Positions 47,571 through 56,122 of a stretch of 64,000 nt of DNA are shown one piece after another. A program made the translations under genes and the position numbers. The notes beneath the pieces were generated by a model, which had not been told where the DNA came from, did not search any database, and worked only from the letters and a program-made list of their open reading frames with translations. Position 1 is the first letter of the stretch. Every line of letters starts with the position of its first letter. Where the stretch lies: contig JAFLJQ010000256.1 of the NCBI GenBank assembly GCA_022712915.1, forward strand, positions 27,660 through 91,659, given 5' to 3'. This DNA comes from Gammaproteobacteria bacterium. GTDB taxonomy: Bacteria; Pseudomonadota; Gammaproteobacteria; UBA6429; Thiohalophilaceae.

Positions 47571-47993
47571 ATGGCTAATTTGAAAGGCAGTAAAACTGAA
47601 CAGAGTCTGAAGGATGCCTTTGCGGGTGAATCTCAGGCTAACCGTCGTTATCTCTACTTTGCAGCTAAGGCTGACGTTGAAGGTTATAACGATGTTGCTG
47701 CGGTATTCCGCTCAACGGCTGAAGGTGAAACTGGCCATGCCCATGGTCACCTGGAATATTTGGAAGAAGTTGGCGACCCTGCTACTGGCCTGCCCATTGG
47801 CGCTACGTCCGATAACCTCAAGGCCTCAATTGCTGGTGAAACTCACGAGTACACCGACATGTATCCTGGTATGGCTAAATCGGCTCGTGATGAAGGGTTT
47901 GATGAGATTGCTGATTGGTTTGAAACGCTGGCCAAGGCTGAGCGTTCACACGCCAACCGTTTTCAGAAAGCACTGGATAATCTGGACAGTTAA
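47571..47993 (+). CDS. Rubrerythrin (diiron domain only)
   Basis: A 140-residue peroxidase-type protein that reduces hydrogen peroxide at a diiron site. The ferritin-like four-helix bundle carries the ligands in [31 protein letters not shown] and AERSHANRF. The C-terminal rubredoxin domain of classical rubrerythrin is missing, so electrons must come from another protein; the Fe-S protein encoded next is a candidate. AATGGAGAA upstream of the ATG supports the start. Confidence 0.94.
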   Translation: MANLKGSKTEQSLKDAFAGESQANRRYLYFAAKADVEGYNDVAAVFRSTAEGETGHAHGHLEYLEEVGDPATGLPIGATSDNLKASIAGETHEYTDMYPGMAKSARDEGFDEIADWFETLAKAERSHANRFQKALDNLDS

Positions 47994-48012
47994 TCTGTTT
48001 AGATTTTTTATG

Positions 48013-48032
48013 GTCGGGGTAAATACCCCGAC
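48013..48032 (+). terminator. Hairpin between rubrerythrin and the Fe-S protein gene
   Basis: GTCGGGGTA and TACCCCGAC form a perfect nine-base stem around two bases, followed by TTTAAAT. With so short a T-run it may only partly terminate, giving more rubrerythrin than downstream message, or may process the transcript. Confidence 0.55.
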
Positions 48033-48073
48033 TTTAAATATTGTTCAAATAATTTCATATAAGGATCGATACG

Positions 48074-49402
48074 ATGAGCACCAGAGAAGGCAGCCTCGGA
48101 GCACCAACACGTCATCCACTTGATTGGCAAAATGAAGATTTCTATAATGAGGAGTCTTTATTCAAAGAACTGGAACGTGTCTATGACATCTGTCATGGCT
48201 GTCGTCGTTGTGTCAGCCTGTGTAAGTCATTTCCAACCCTGTTTGATCTGGTGGATGAATCGGACAGCATGGAAGTTGATGGTGTTGCGAAACAGGCTTA
48301 CTGGAAGGTGGTTGACCACTGTTATCTATGCGATCTTTGTTACATGACCAAGTGTCCTTACGTTCCACCTCATGAGTGGAACCTGGATTTCCCGCATTTG
48401 ATGTTGCGCGCCAAGGCCGTCAAATTTAAAAAACAGGGTGTCAGTACTCGTGACAAAATTCTGACCTCCACGGATACTATCGGCAAATTGGCCAGCATTC
48501 CGGTAGTGGCTCAAACTGTCAATGCTGTTAACAGCATTAAACCGCTGCGTAAAGTTCTTCAAGTGACGCTGGGTGTCCATGCCGATGCTACGTTACCAAA
48601 GTATCACAGCTCGACCTTACGCAAACGCCTGGCCGACCATGCCTCAAATATTGAAGTCCAGCCGGGTGAAACTACCCGTGGCAAGGTGGCTCTGTTTGCC
48701 ACTTGTTATGGTAATTATAATGAACCCCATTTGGGTGAAGACCTGACGGCTGTGTTTGAACATAATGGTATTCCTGTCACCCTGGCCGAGAAGGAACAGT
48801 GTTGTGGCATGCCCAAGATGGAACTGGGTGATCTTGAATCCGTGCGAAAGGCCAAGGAGGCCAATATTCCGGTGCTTATTAAACTGGTTGATGCCGGTTG
48901 GGATATTGTGGCTCCGGTGCCGTCCTGTGTCCTGATGTTTAAGCAGGAACTGCCTTTGATGTTTCCCGAAGATGAGGATGTGCAGAAGGTCAAAGCGGCC
49001 ATGTATGATCCTTTTGAATATCTGATGCTGCGCCACAAGGAAGGTAAGCTAAATATCGAATTTAAAAATCCATTGGGTAAGGTCTCTTATCATGTGGCCT
49101 GCCACCAACGGGTGCAAAATATAGGCATGAAGACTCGTGATGTTTTGCAACTGATACCGGATACCACCGTTGAGCCGATTGAGCGTTGCTCTGGCCATGA
49201 TGGTACTTATGCGGTGAAAAAAGAATTTCATGCGGCCTCAATGAAGATCGCCAAGCCTGTGGTCAATAGAGTCAAACAGGCTGAGGCCGATCATTATGGT
49301 AGTGACTGTCCTATGGCAGGGCATCAGATTGAGAATGGTCTGCGTGATGGGCGTTTGCCTGAGCATCCACTTAGTTTGTTGCGCAAGGCTTATGGCATCT
49401 AA
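48074..49402 (+). CDS. GlpC/HdrD-like iron-sulfur protein with CCG domains
   Basis: A 442-residue protein with two [4Fe-4S] motifs: Cys40, 43, 46, 50 (CHGCRRCVSLCK) and Cys83, 86, 89, 94 (CYLCDLCYMTKC). After these come the CCG-type domains found in heterodisulfide reductase and GlpC: Cys243-Cys244 in QCCGMPKME, and a second with CHQRVQ and RCSGHDG, where the usual CCG is altered to CSG. No membrane segment is obvious. It lies between rubrerythrin and DUF3501 genes, a conserved trio, suggesting an electron-transfer role to rubrerythrin (inference). Confidence 0.9.
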   Translation: MSTREGSLGAPTRHPLDWQNEDFYNEESLFKELERVYDICHGCRRCVSLCKSFPTLFDLVDESDSMEVDGVAKQAYWKVVDHCYLCDLCYMTKCPYVPPHEWNLDFPHLMLRAKAVKFKKQGVSTRDKILTSTDTIGKLASIPVVAQTVNAVNSIKPLRKVLQVTLGVHADATLPKYHSSTLRKRLADHASNIEVQPGETTRGKVALFATCYGNYNEPHLGEDLTAVFEHNGIPVTLAEKEQCCGMPKMELGDLESVRKAKEANIPVLIKLVDAGWDIVAPVPSCVLMFKQELPLMFPEDEDVQKVKAAMYDPFEYLMLRHKEGKLNIEFKNPLGKVSYHVACHQRVQNIGMKTRDVLQLIPDTTVEPIERCSGHDGTYAVKKEFHAASMKIAKPVVNRVKQAEADHYGSDCPMAGHQIENGLRDGRLPEHPLSLLRKAYGI

Positions 49403-49427
49403 CTCACGAATTTACAGGTAAAGCGTT

Positions 49428-50012
49428 ATGTCAAAGTTAACACGAGATGATTTGTTCAGCCTGGAAGAGTACGCTGAGAAGCGGCCTGACTTCCGCGCTA
49501 TGGTGATGGAACACAAAAAGCACCGCAAGGTTCATTTGGGCGAAAATATGACACTCTATTTTGAAGATCGTTTGACGATGCAGTATCAGATCCAGGAAAT
49601 GTTGCGGATTGAAAAGATTTTCGAAAAAGACGGCATTCAGGAAGAGCTGGATACCTATGCCCCTTTAATTCCTGATGGCCGCAATCTGAAGGCCACTTTC
49701 ATGGTGGAATACGATGATGTGGATGAACGTAAGGACGCACTGGGTAAATTAATGGGTGTTGAGGATAAGGTCTGGGTGCAAGTGAAGGGCTTTGATAAGG
49801 CCTATGCCATCGCCGATGAAGACCTGGAACGTGATAATGCGGAAAAGACCTCAGCCGTGCATTTTATGCGCTTTGAACTAAGCGATGAGATGGCACAGGC
49901 TGTAAAAGCAGGGCAGGATATCTCAGTGGGTGTTGAACATGAAAATTATTCTTTTACCGTGGATTCGCTTGCCAAGCCTGTTCGTGATTCTCTAAGCGCT
50001 GATTTTGATTAA
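49428..50012 (+). CDS. DUF3501-family protein
   Basis: A 194-residue soluble protein of the DUF3501 family, function unknown. Acidic and Lys-rich, it starts SKLTRDDLFSLEEYAE and contains RLTMQYQIQEMLRIEKIF and the charged DDVDERKDALGKLMG. No catalytic motif is apparent. It follows the Fe-S protein gene by 25 bases and occurs in the same trio in other proteobacteria, so a peroxide-defence role is inferred from context only. Confidence 0.88.
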   Translation: MSKLTRDDLFSLEEYAEKRPDFRAMVMEHKKHRKVHLGENMTLYFEDRLTMQYQIQEMLRIEKIFEKDGIQEELDTYAPLIPDGRNLKATFMVEYDDVDERKDALGKLMGVEDKVWVQVKGFDKAYAIADEDLERDNAEKTSAVHFMRFELSDEMAQAVKAGQDISVGVEHENYSFTVDSLAKPVRDSLSADFD

Positions 50013-50210
50013 AACGCTGCTGTTTACCTCATTGCCGGGATCGGCTCCGTATTCCGGCCAGCTTGTTTTAAAATGATATAAAAAATGACCTATCGGAGGT
50101 GTCGTGTTTTTTGACACTCTTTGTGTTTGGTCAAGTGTATGATTTATCAGGGAGGTTTTGTCGGGGTGCAGGTTTTTACGTTGTCAGACCGAATAATTGT
50201 GTCGATATTC
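50013..50210. other. Gap after the DUF3501 gene
   Basis: About 200 bases (316 with the next promoter and leader) without a supported gene. A GC-rich inverted repeat near 50035-50060 (GCCGGGAT ... ATTCCGGC), followed by TTGTTTT, may terminate the rubrerythrin cluster. Confidence 0.45.
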
Positions 50211-50239
50211 TTTACATTATACTCTTACAAAAATAATAT
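50211..50239 (+). promoter_or_regulatory. Predicted sigma-70 promoter of the 68-residue gene
   Basis: TTTACA at 50211-50216 and TAATAT at 50234-50239 with a 17-base spacer lie 90 bases before the start codon at 50329. Confidence 0.65.
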
Positions 50240-50328
50240 ACTTACAGGAAACAATAAGATAAGAGTTGGCAAGGTACTTGCTCACAATTCTTCTGGTTGA
50301 TCGTATTAAAAAAAGTAGGAGCAGTTAG

Positions 50329-50535
50329 ATGTTTATGAATGACGGACATAGTGAAGTAAATGACATGGAGAAGTCTGCAGAATTATCACCTGTTTCATCT
50401 CAAGCCCTTGAGTCTCGGGAGGCCCGAAATGATAAAGATGATTACCTGAATCTTGTAAATACGATTAATGCTGCCAGAGATGGTTTTGCCTGGGGTGAGC
50501 ATGACTATGATCCTGTTGTGGAAGCAGCAGATTGA
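50329..50535 (+). CDS. Small acidic protein of unknown function
   Basis: A 68-residue acidic protein I do not recognise. It has no signal or membrane segment. The N-terminal half is polar and probably disordered (Glu, Ser, Asp rich); the C-terminal half (DDYLNLVNTINAARDGFAW) looks like a single helix followed by GEHDYDPVVEAAD. Evidence for a real gene is structural: its own promoter at 50211-50239, AGGAG before the ATG, and a strong terminator 20 bases after the stop. Confidence 0.6.
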   Translation: MFMNDGHSEVNDMEKSAELSPVSSQALESREARNDKDDYLNLVNTINAARDGFAWGEHDYDPVVEAAD

Positions 50536-50556
50536 TAGCAGAAGGAATAGCGGAAT

Positions 50557-50597
50557 AAACAAAAAAGGCCATTATTTAATAATGGCCTTTTTTGTTT
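50557..50597. terminator. Strong bidirectional terminator
   Basis: Perfect 19-base arms (AAACAAAAAAGGCCATTAT and its complement) around a TTA loop lie between the convergent small gene and TraF-like gene. T-runs follow the stem on both strands. Confidence 0.95.
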
Positions 50598-50613
50598 GTC
50601 CTGTGAATTTATG

Positions 50614-51885
50614 TCAGAAATGAAAACCGAGTTGTAAAGAGGCTGCTTTTTCTGCATCACTTTCGGCGTAGGCCGCATCGACATGAATGCCAAAGGGTGA
50701 AAACCCTATACCAATTGATGAAACATTCTTGTCTTTACTGGTTGTGGTTGCCAGGCGGTTTTGTTTAATACCGGCACGAACCTGTAGCGTATCCAGCAGG
50801 TTTATTTCTATTCCTGCTCCGATGTACTGGGTTTTCTCGTCCAGGCCTAGCGGATCATTTTGTGTTATATCGACATCAACGGCAATGGTTGCCCAATGGC
50901 TGTGATGTGACACCCCGGCGCGGGCTTGGGGCTTGATAACTATTTCATTGCCAAGTGCGGTTGTATAGGATTTTTGCACCAGATTTTTTCCGACTACACC
51001 GAGTTTGAAACCGCCACCCAGGTAGGTTACGGCACCAATATCAACATTGGAATTAGAATATTCTACCTTGCCTCTGTTTTTATCAAACGTCGCATTTTGC
51101 ATACCAAGGGCATAATCGAAGGTGGTGACGTTGACGGTCTTGGGTGTGATACCAAGGGCGATTGGAAATCGGCCCAATTCAAACATAGTACCCAATGAGA
51201 TGCCAGTTTCATGGATGAGTGCCCCTCTGACATTGACGGTGGATGTCAGGCGACTGGATAAATCCTGTAGTTGCCCAGCACTATACAGGTTGGTATCGGC
51301 AACATTTGGTGCATTGCCGGCTCCTACCCAAGCAAGCTCTGTAGCGTAGGCGCTAATTAGATCACTATCAGCTGTTGTATAGTTAAGTTCAGCTCCGGCC
51401 AGGACGCGTGCATTGGACATAACGCTGACACCCACACTACGATTAGGAACGCCGATTGTTAGGCCCAGGTTCGCTTCAAGTATGATCGGTTTGTTTGACA
51501 AGGTTTGGATGCCCGTATTTAGATTGGTGAGGGTAGTTGCAGCGGTATTGGCGGTAGTTGTCGTGGGGCTAGCATTAAAATTATCAATTGCAGTTGATAG
51601 TGCCCCTTCATAGTTACTTGCCTGATAGGTATCTAGAGCACCTTCAAGGTCTTCAGGGTCGGCAACTCGCATGCCGACGACTGGTAGCTCCAAGCTGAAA
51701 TTGTCATCACGAGTTGACGCCAGCAGGGCCGGGTTGTAATAACCGGCATTGGCGCTGGTTCCTGAAGACACACCGGTTCCTCCCATGCCCAGCGAGCGGG
51801 GGTCATAGCTGCCAAAAGGTAGGGCATAAGCTCCTGATTGATAGACGATGCTCATTATCAGGATGAGAGTCCATTTTTTTAGCAT
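50614..51885 (-). CDS. TraF-like outer membrane beta-barrel protein, copy A
   Basis: A 423-residue predicted outer-membrane protein of the family annotated as conjugal transfer TraF (TraF_2), in spite of no conjugation genes here. A signal peptide (WTLILIMSIVYQSGAYA) is followed by the OmpP1/FadL-like motif FGSYDPRSLGMGGTGV and YYNPALLAS. The C-terminus ends LGFHF, the terminal aromatic signal for BAM. Start is ATG 51885 with GGAG upstream. The neighbouring gene is a paralogue with the same layout (KTVNVTTFDYAL here, KTVQINTYDYLV there). Confidence 0.85.
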   Translation of the reverse strand: MLKKWTLILIMSIVYQSGAYALPFGSYDPRSLGMGGTGVSSGTSANAGYYNPALLASTRDDNFSLELPVVGMRVADPEDLEGALDTYQASNYEGALSTAIDNFNASPTTTTANTAATTLTNLNTGIQTLSNKPIILEANLGLTIGVPNRSVGVSVMSNARVLAGAELNYTTADSDLISAYATELAWVGAGNAPNVADTNLYSAGQLQDLSSRLTSTVNVRGALIHETGISLGTMFELGRFPIALGITPKTVNVTTFDYALGMQNATFDKNRGKVEYSNSNVDIGAVTYLGGGFKLGVVGKNLVQKSYTTALGNEIVIKPQARAGVSHHSHWATIAVDVDITQNDPLGLDEKTQYIGAGIEINLLDTLQVRAGIKQNRLATTTSKDKNVSSIGIGFSPFGIHVDAAYAESDAEKAASLQLGFHF

Positions 51886-51985
51886 TCGGTATACTCCGTA
51901 CAAATAGTTTGGAACGTAAGCTCTAGCGTCTGACTATCAAATTACTTGATAGTCAGATGTGAGCATATTTGTGGGTATTGTGAAT

Positions 51986-53293
51986 CTAGAATTGGAAGCC
52001 TAATTGAACGGCGGCGGCGGCTTCATCATCATTTTTGGCTACACCAGCATCAAGATGAAAACCGATGAGATATAGGCCAACACCGGCAGACAGGATATTA
52101 CTTTCTCGATTGGCTTCTGTGCTCATGTTGTGGCGAGCACCAATTCGAAGTTGAATAAGCGATAAATCAAACTCCATGCCAAGGGCGGCATATTGGGTTT
52201 TTTCACCAGTCAAACCGGTTCGGTCGTTCTCAGTTAGATCCACGTCCAGGGCGACGGTTGTCCAGTTTGTGTGATGGGATATACCTGCTCTGGCGGTAGG
52301 TTCCAGGACAATGGTATTACCCAGTACGGTTTTGTACTCTTTCTTGACGGCATTTTTGACCACTAGACCAAACTTCCAGCCTTCACTGATTTTTTTAGCA
52401 AAACCGATATCGATATTTTGATCGTCGTATGAAAGTTTGCCTTTGTCTTCATCGATTTCAGAATTTTCGATAGATACTAGGTAGTCGTAGGTGTTGATCT
52501 GGACTGTCTTGGGGGTGATACCGATAGACCAGTTGTCCAATGACTCAAATTCATGAGACAGGGACAGGCCACCTTCTATAATCATGGCACCACGAACACT
52601 GGCGTTGGAGGTTAGTCGTGGTTGAAGGTCGATAAAACCATTTGAGGGAACACCACCAACATATACCCCCGTATCACTGGCTACGCCATTCGTGGCTACA
52701 TACTGCATTTCATCAACGTATCTTTGTATCAAGATCCTGTCAGCATCAGTAATATTAAGGACGACACCGCCCATTACACGGCCACTGGCTGATACCGCAA
52801 AGCCAAGGCTTTTACTGGGTATGGCCATTCCCACACCTGCATGGAGTTCAAAATCCAGGGCCTTGTCTGAGATGTTGACATAGCTGTCGAGAAGACGTTG
52901 TGTAGTACTAGCGGCTTCTATTGCGGCAGTTTGTATTTCGGAGGGGACACCACCAGCGGTGGCGGTATCAAGATTGTCCATTGAATTATCTACAGCAGTT
53001 TCATAATTGCCATCCTGATGAGACTCGAGGGCATCCAGCAGTTTATCCGGATCATAGGCTCTGACACCAATAGTTGGGATCAATAGGCTGAAATCATCAT
53101 CTTCCTGGGCCACAGATAATAAGGCCGGATTATAATAGGCCGCATGGTCAATATTGGCATGGGATACACCTGTACCTCCCATGGCCAAAGAGCGTGGGTC
53201 GTAGGAGCCAAATGTGGCCGCGTTGGTAAGCACAGGCAGCATGCCCAACAGCATGCCAAGAAAAACGGGGATAAATCGTGATATCTTGTTCAC
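51986..53293 (-). CDS. TraF-like outer membrane beta-barrel protein, copy B
   Basis: A 435-residue paralogue of the next gene, arranged in tandem and in the same direction. Signal peptide FIPVFLGMLLGMLPVLTNA, then FGSYDPRSLAMGGTGV and YYNPALLSV, and a C-terminal LGFQF. Start is GTG 53293 with GGAG nine bases upstream. The first ~20 mature residues are nearly the same as in copy A; the middle has diverged more. Function unknown; exported beta-barrel is well supported. Confidence 0.85.
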   Translation of the reverse strand: MNKISRFIPVFLGMLLGMLPVLTNAATFGSYDPRSLAMGGTGVSHANIDHAAYYNPALLSVAQEDDDFSLLIPTIGVRAYDPDKLLDALESHQDGNYETAVDNSMDNLDTATAGGVPSEIQTAAIEAASTTQRLLDSYVNISDKALDFELHAGVGMAIPSKSLGFAVSASGRVMGGVVLNITDADRILIQRYVDEMQYVATNGVASDTGVYVGGVPSNGFIDLQPRLTSNASVRGAMIIEGGLSLSHEFESLDNWSIGITPKTVQINTYDYLVSIENSEIDEDKGKLSYDDQNIDIGFAKKISEGWKFGLVVKNAVKKEYKTVLGNTIVLEPTARAGISHHTNWTTVALDVDLTENDRTGLTGEKTQYAALGMEFDLSLIQLRIGARHNMSTEANRESNILSAGVGLYLIGFHLDAGVAKNDDEAAAAVQLGFQF

Positions 53294-53641
53294 AGCGTAT
53301 TACTCCATGACATTAATCGAGAGGTGAAACCACTTGCAATACGTCTGCTTCGGCCTGGATACGGGCGGCTTTAGTTAATAAAAGTAACTTTTTACGGGAA
53401 TAAGGGATGAAAACGGTGGGATAAATTAGTATATTTTCTTTTAAAACATATAGATAAAATATCTAATATAAACTATTTTTGGGTTTGGATATTTAACATC
53501 CATATTGGCAGGAAATAGCAATTAACCATATTAATTGCACGTGTTTAAGCTGAGTGGGATTGCAGGTAAATAGCATTTAGGCTGGTGTCGTTTAAGCTTG
53601 CTGGGTGGTCATGGTATCATTTGGCGTTAGCATGAGTCATC
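53294..53641. other. AT-rich divergent region between TraF-like B and pcnB
   Basis: About 350 bases without a supported gene, very AT rich around 53420-53530. It should contain divergent promoters; none could be fixed with confidence. Confidence 0.45.
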
Positions 53642-54952
53642 ATGCCATTAATTTTGTGTATTACAACGAAGGTTATCGTCATTAACAACACAGCCTCGGT
53701 TATTCCTCGCCCCGAACATTCTATTTCACGTTCAAATATCAGTGAGAGCGCCCTCAAGGTTCTCTATAAGCTTAAAAAAGCCGGTTTTGAATCCTATCTT
53801 GTGGGAGGTGGGGTGCGGGATTTACTGTTGGGTGGCAAGCCAAAAGATTTTGATGTGGCGACAGATGCCTTACCGGAACAGGTGAGGGCGCTTTTTGGTA
53901 ATAGTCGTATTATTGGGCGGCGTTTCCGTTTGGTTCATGTTCGCTATGGTCGAGAAATAATTGAGGTGGCGACTTTTCGTTCTCACCATGAGCAGGCCGA
54001 GAATGAAGGTCAAGCCTTAGTAGAGGATGGTTTTATCCTGCGTAACAATGTCTATGGCACGCTTGAAGATGATGCCTTTCGACGAGATTTTACGGTTAAT
54101 GCCCTTTATTACAACATTGCAGATTTTTCTGTGGTTGATTTCACTAAAGGGATGGCCGATTTGCAAGCTCAAACACTTTGCATGATCGGTGAACCAGAAT
54201 TACGATTGCAGGAAGACCCTGTGCGAATGTTACGGGCGATTCGTTTTGCCGCAAAATTACAGTTTGGCCTGGAAGCTGGCCTTAAACAACAAATTGAGTT
54301 ACAGGGTGACAGGCTTGATTTGGTACCCGCTGCCCGTTTGTTTGATGAAGTTTTAAAGTTATTTTTATCCGGTTATGCCGAGAAAACATTTTACCTGTTA
54401 ACAGAGTATCAACTCTTTCAACATTTGTTCGCACAGACGGCTGAATTTCTTGAACAACCGGATAATTATACCAAACGGTTTGTTTCGTTGGCCTTGATCA
54501 ACACAGACAAGCGGATACAGATAGAGAAGCCGGTTAACCCGGCCTTTTTATTTGCAGCGCTGTTGTGGCCGGCAGTTCATCAGCAAAGTGGTTTGTTGCA
54601 GACCCCCGATCATCCGGCATTACAATCCCTGCTTGAGGCTGGCAGGGATGTCATTAATGTGCAGTTATCTCAGATTGCAATACCCAAGCGCTTTCGGCAA
54701 ATGATGATTGATATTTGGGTATTTCAGGCTCGACTTGCTCAGCGTCGTGGCAAACGACCAATACGATTAGTAAGTCACCCTCGTTTTCGGGCCGCTTATG
54801 ATTTTATGTTATTGCGTAATGATACCGGTGAAGATTTACAGGAATTATGCGACTGGTGGACTCGATTTCAGGAAGTGAGTGAAGATGAGCGTCATGCGAT
54901 GTGCAAGGCCATGGGGGGGCCTAAACGCCGGGGCGGTAAAAAGGGTTCGTAA
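53642..54952 (+). CDS. pcnB: Poly(A) polymerase I
   Basis: A 436-residue nucleotidyltransferase adding poly(A) tails that promote RNA decay. The class II nucleotidyltransferase motif is YLVGGGVRDLLLG with DFDVATDA holding the metal-binding acidic residues; RRDFTVNALYYN and EDPVRMLRAIRFAAKL follow. The tail is basic (GGPKRRGGKKGS). The start ATG 53642 is uncertain, as the first ~30 residues are poorly conserved in the family. folK is next, a common order. Confidence 0.95.
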   Translation: MPLILCITTKVIVINNTASVIPRPEHSISRSNISESALKVLYKLKKAGFESYLVGGGVRDLLLGGKPKDFDVATDALPEQVRALFGNSRIIGRRFRLVHVRYGREIIEVATFRSHHEQAENEGQALVEDGFILRNNVYGTLEDDAFRRDFTVNALYYNIADFSVVDFTKGMADLQAQTLCMIGEPELRLQEDPVRMLRAIRFAAKLQFGLEAGLKQQIELQGDRLDLVPAARLFDEVLKLFLSGYAEKTFYLLTEYQLFQHLFAQTAEFLEQPDNYTKRFVSLALINTDKRIQIEKPVNPAFLFAALLWPAVHQQSGLLQTPDHPALQSLLEAGRDVINVQLSQIAIPKRFRQMMIDIWVFQARLAQRRGKRPIRLVSHPRFRAAYDFMLLRNDTGEDLQELCDWWTRFQEVSEDERHAMCKAMGGPKRRGGKKGS

Positions 54953-54981
54953 TAAATGGGCAAACAAACATAATTCAGACT

Positions 54982-55473
54982 GTGACAGATCATCTTGTTT
55001 ATATTGGTATTGGCAGTAACCTGGAAGATCCTCTTAGTCAGGTCAGACGAGCCATTGAGCAACTGGCCGCTCTAATACAAAGTAAATTAATCAGCCGTTC
55101 ATCACTTTATGCCAGTAAGCCAATGGGGTCTGTTGAACAGCCTGACTATATTAACGCTGTTGTCTCGATAAAGACATCGTTGTCGGCCCTTGATTTGCTG
55201 GATGAATTACAGCAAATTGAAACAGAACATGGCCGGGTTCGGAGCGGACCCCGCTGGGGTTCACGTACACTGGATCTGGATATTTTGTTGTATGGCGAAA
55301 AAACAATCAATTCAGTTAGCTTGCGCATTCCTCATCCGGGCTTACATGAACGGGCCTTTGTCCTGTATCCTTTGTATGAAATTAATCCTGAGTTAATGAT
55401 TCCGGGTAAAGCTAACGTCGCCGTGTTAAAAGAAAATTGTCCAGCGGATGGCCTGAAAATAATAACGGTATGA
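54982..55473 (+). CDS. folK: HPPK, 2-amino-4-hydroxy-6-hydroxymethyldihydropteridine pyrophosphokinase
   Basis: A 163-residue kinase transferring pyrophosphate from ATP to hydroxymethyldihydropterin in folate synthesis. Typical text: YIGIGSNLEDP, RWGSRTLDLDILLYG and IPHPGLHERAFVLYPL. The start is GTG 54982. Its stop overlaps the start of the next gene (ATGA), so translation is coupled. Confidence 0.96.
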   Translation: MTDHLVYIGIGSNLEDPLSQVRRAIEQLAALIQSKLISRSSLYASKPMGSVEQPDYINAVVSIKTSLSALDLLDELQQIETEHGRVRSGPRWGSRTLDLDILLYGEKTINSVSLRIPHPGLHERAFVLYPLYEINPELMIPGKANVAVLKENCPADGLKIITV

Positions 55474-56120
55474 GCACATCACCACACGATTTTATTGTCA
55501 TTGAAGGGCCATTAGGGGTGGGTAAAACAACCCTGGCACACCGCCTTGCTGAATCCTTTGAGTCAGATTTGCTGTTGGAAGACTCAGATGAAAATCCATT
55601 TATGGAACGTTTTTACAAAGAGCCGCACAATGTTGCCTTGCAGACGCAGCTTTTTTTCCTGTTTCAGCGTGCAAAACAGATTGATGGGCTAAAACAGTCC
55701 GATATGTTTCAGCCGGTTCGGGTGGCTGATTTTATCCTGGAAAAAGATCGTTTGTTTGCCCGGCTGACTCTCGATGAAGAAGAGTTTAAGCTCTATGATC
55801 AGGTTTATGCGCATTTGTCTCCTGATGCGCCGGTGCCTGATTTGGTGATATACCTTCAGGCACCAGTGGATATTTTAATGCGACGCGTGGTAAAGCGGGG
55901 ACGCAAGTATGAGCAAGCACTGGCCGCAGATTATCTGCAACGACTGAATGAGGCCTATACCCAGTTTTTCTATGATTATAATGCTTCGCCATTATTGATC
56001 GTCAACGCTGCTGAGATCGATTTTGCCGAGAATGAAGACGATTACCAATTGATACTGGATCATGTTTGCCAAATACAACGTGGCCGACATTACCTCAACC
56101 CAAGTCAGGTAGCACTTTAG
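55470..56120 (+). CDS. Deoxynucleoside kinase (dAdo/dGuo kinase family)
   Basis: A 216-residue P-loop kinase phosphorylating a deoxynucleoside. The P-loop is EGPLGVGKTT; the mid-domain shows the family residues DRLFARLTL and VDILMRRVVKRGRKYE. It starts with ATG 55470, overlapping the folK stop by four bases. The cluster folK-kinase-panB-panC recurs in gammaproteobacteria. Substrate preference cannot be told from the sequence. Confidence 0.92.
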   Translation: MSTSPHDFIVIEGPLGVGKTTLAHRLAESFESDLLLEDSDENPFMERFYKEPHNVALQTQLFFLFQRAKQIDGLKQSDMFQPVRVADFILEKDRLFARLTLDEEEFKLYDQVYAHLSPDAPVPDLVIYLQAPVDILMRRVVKRGRKYEQALAADYLQRLNEAYTQFFYDYNASPLLIVNAAEIDFAENEDDYQLILDHVCQIQRGRHYLNPSQVAL

Positions 56121-56122
56121 AT

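Noticed and set aside
50614..53293. Part of a conjugation system
   Set aside because: Only TraF-like barrels are present, with no pilus, relaxase or coupling genes; family name alone is not evidence.
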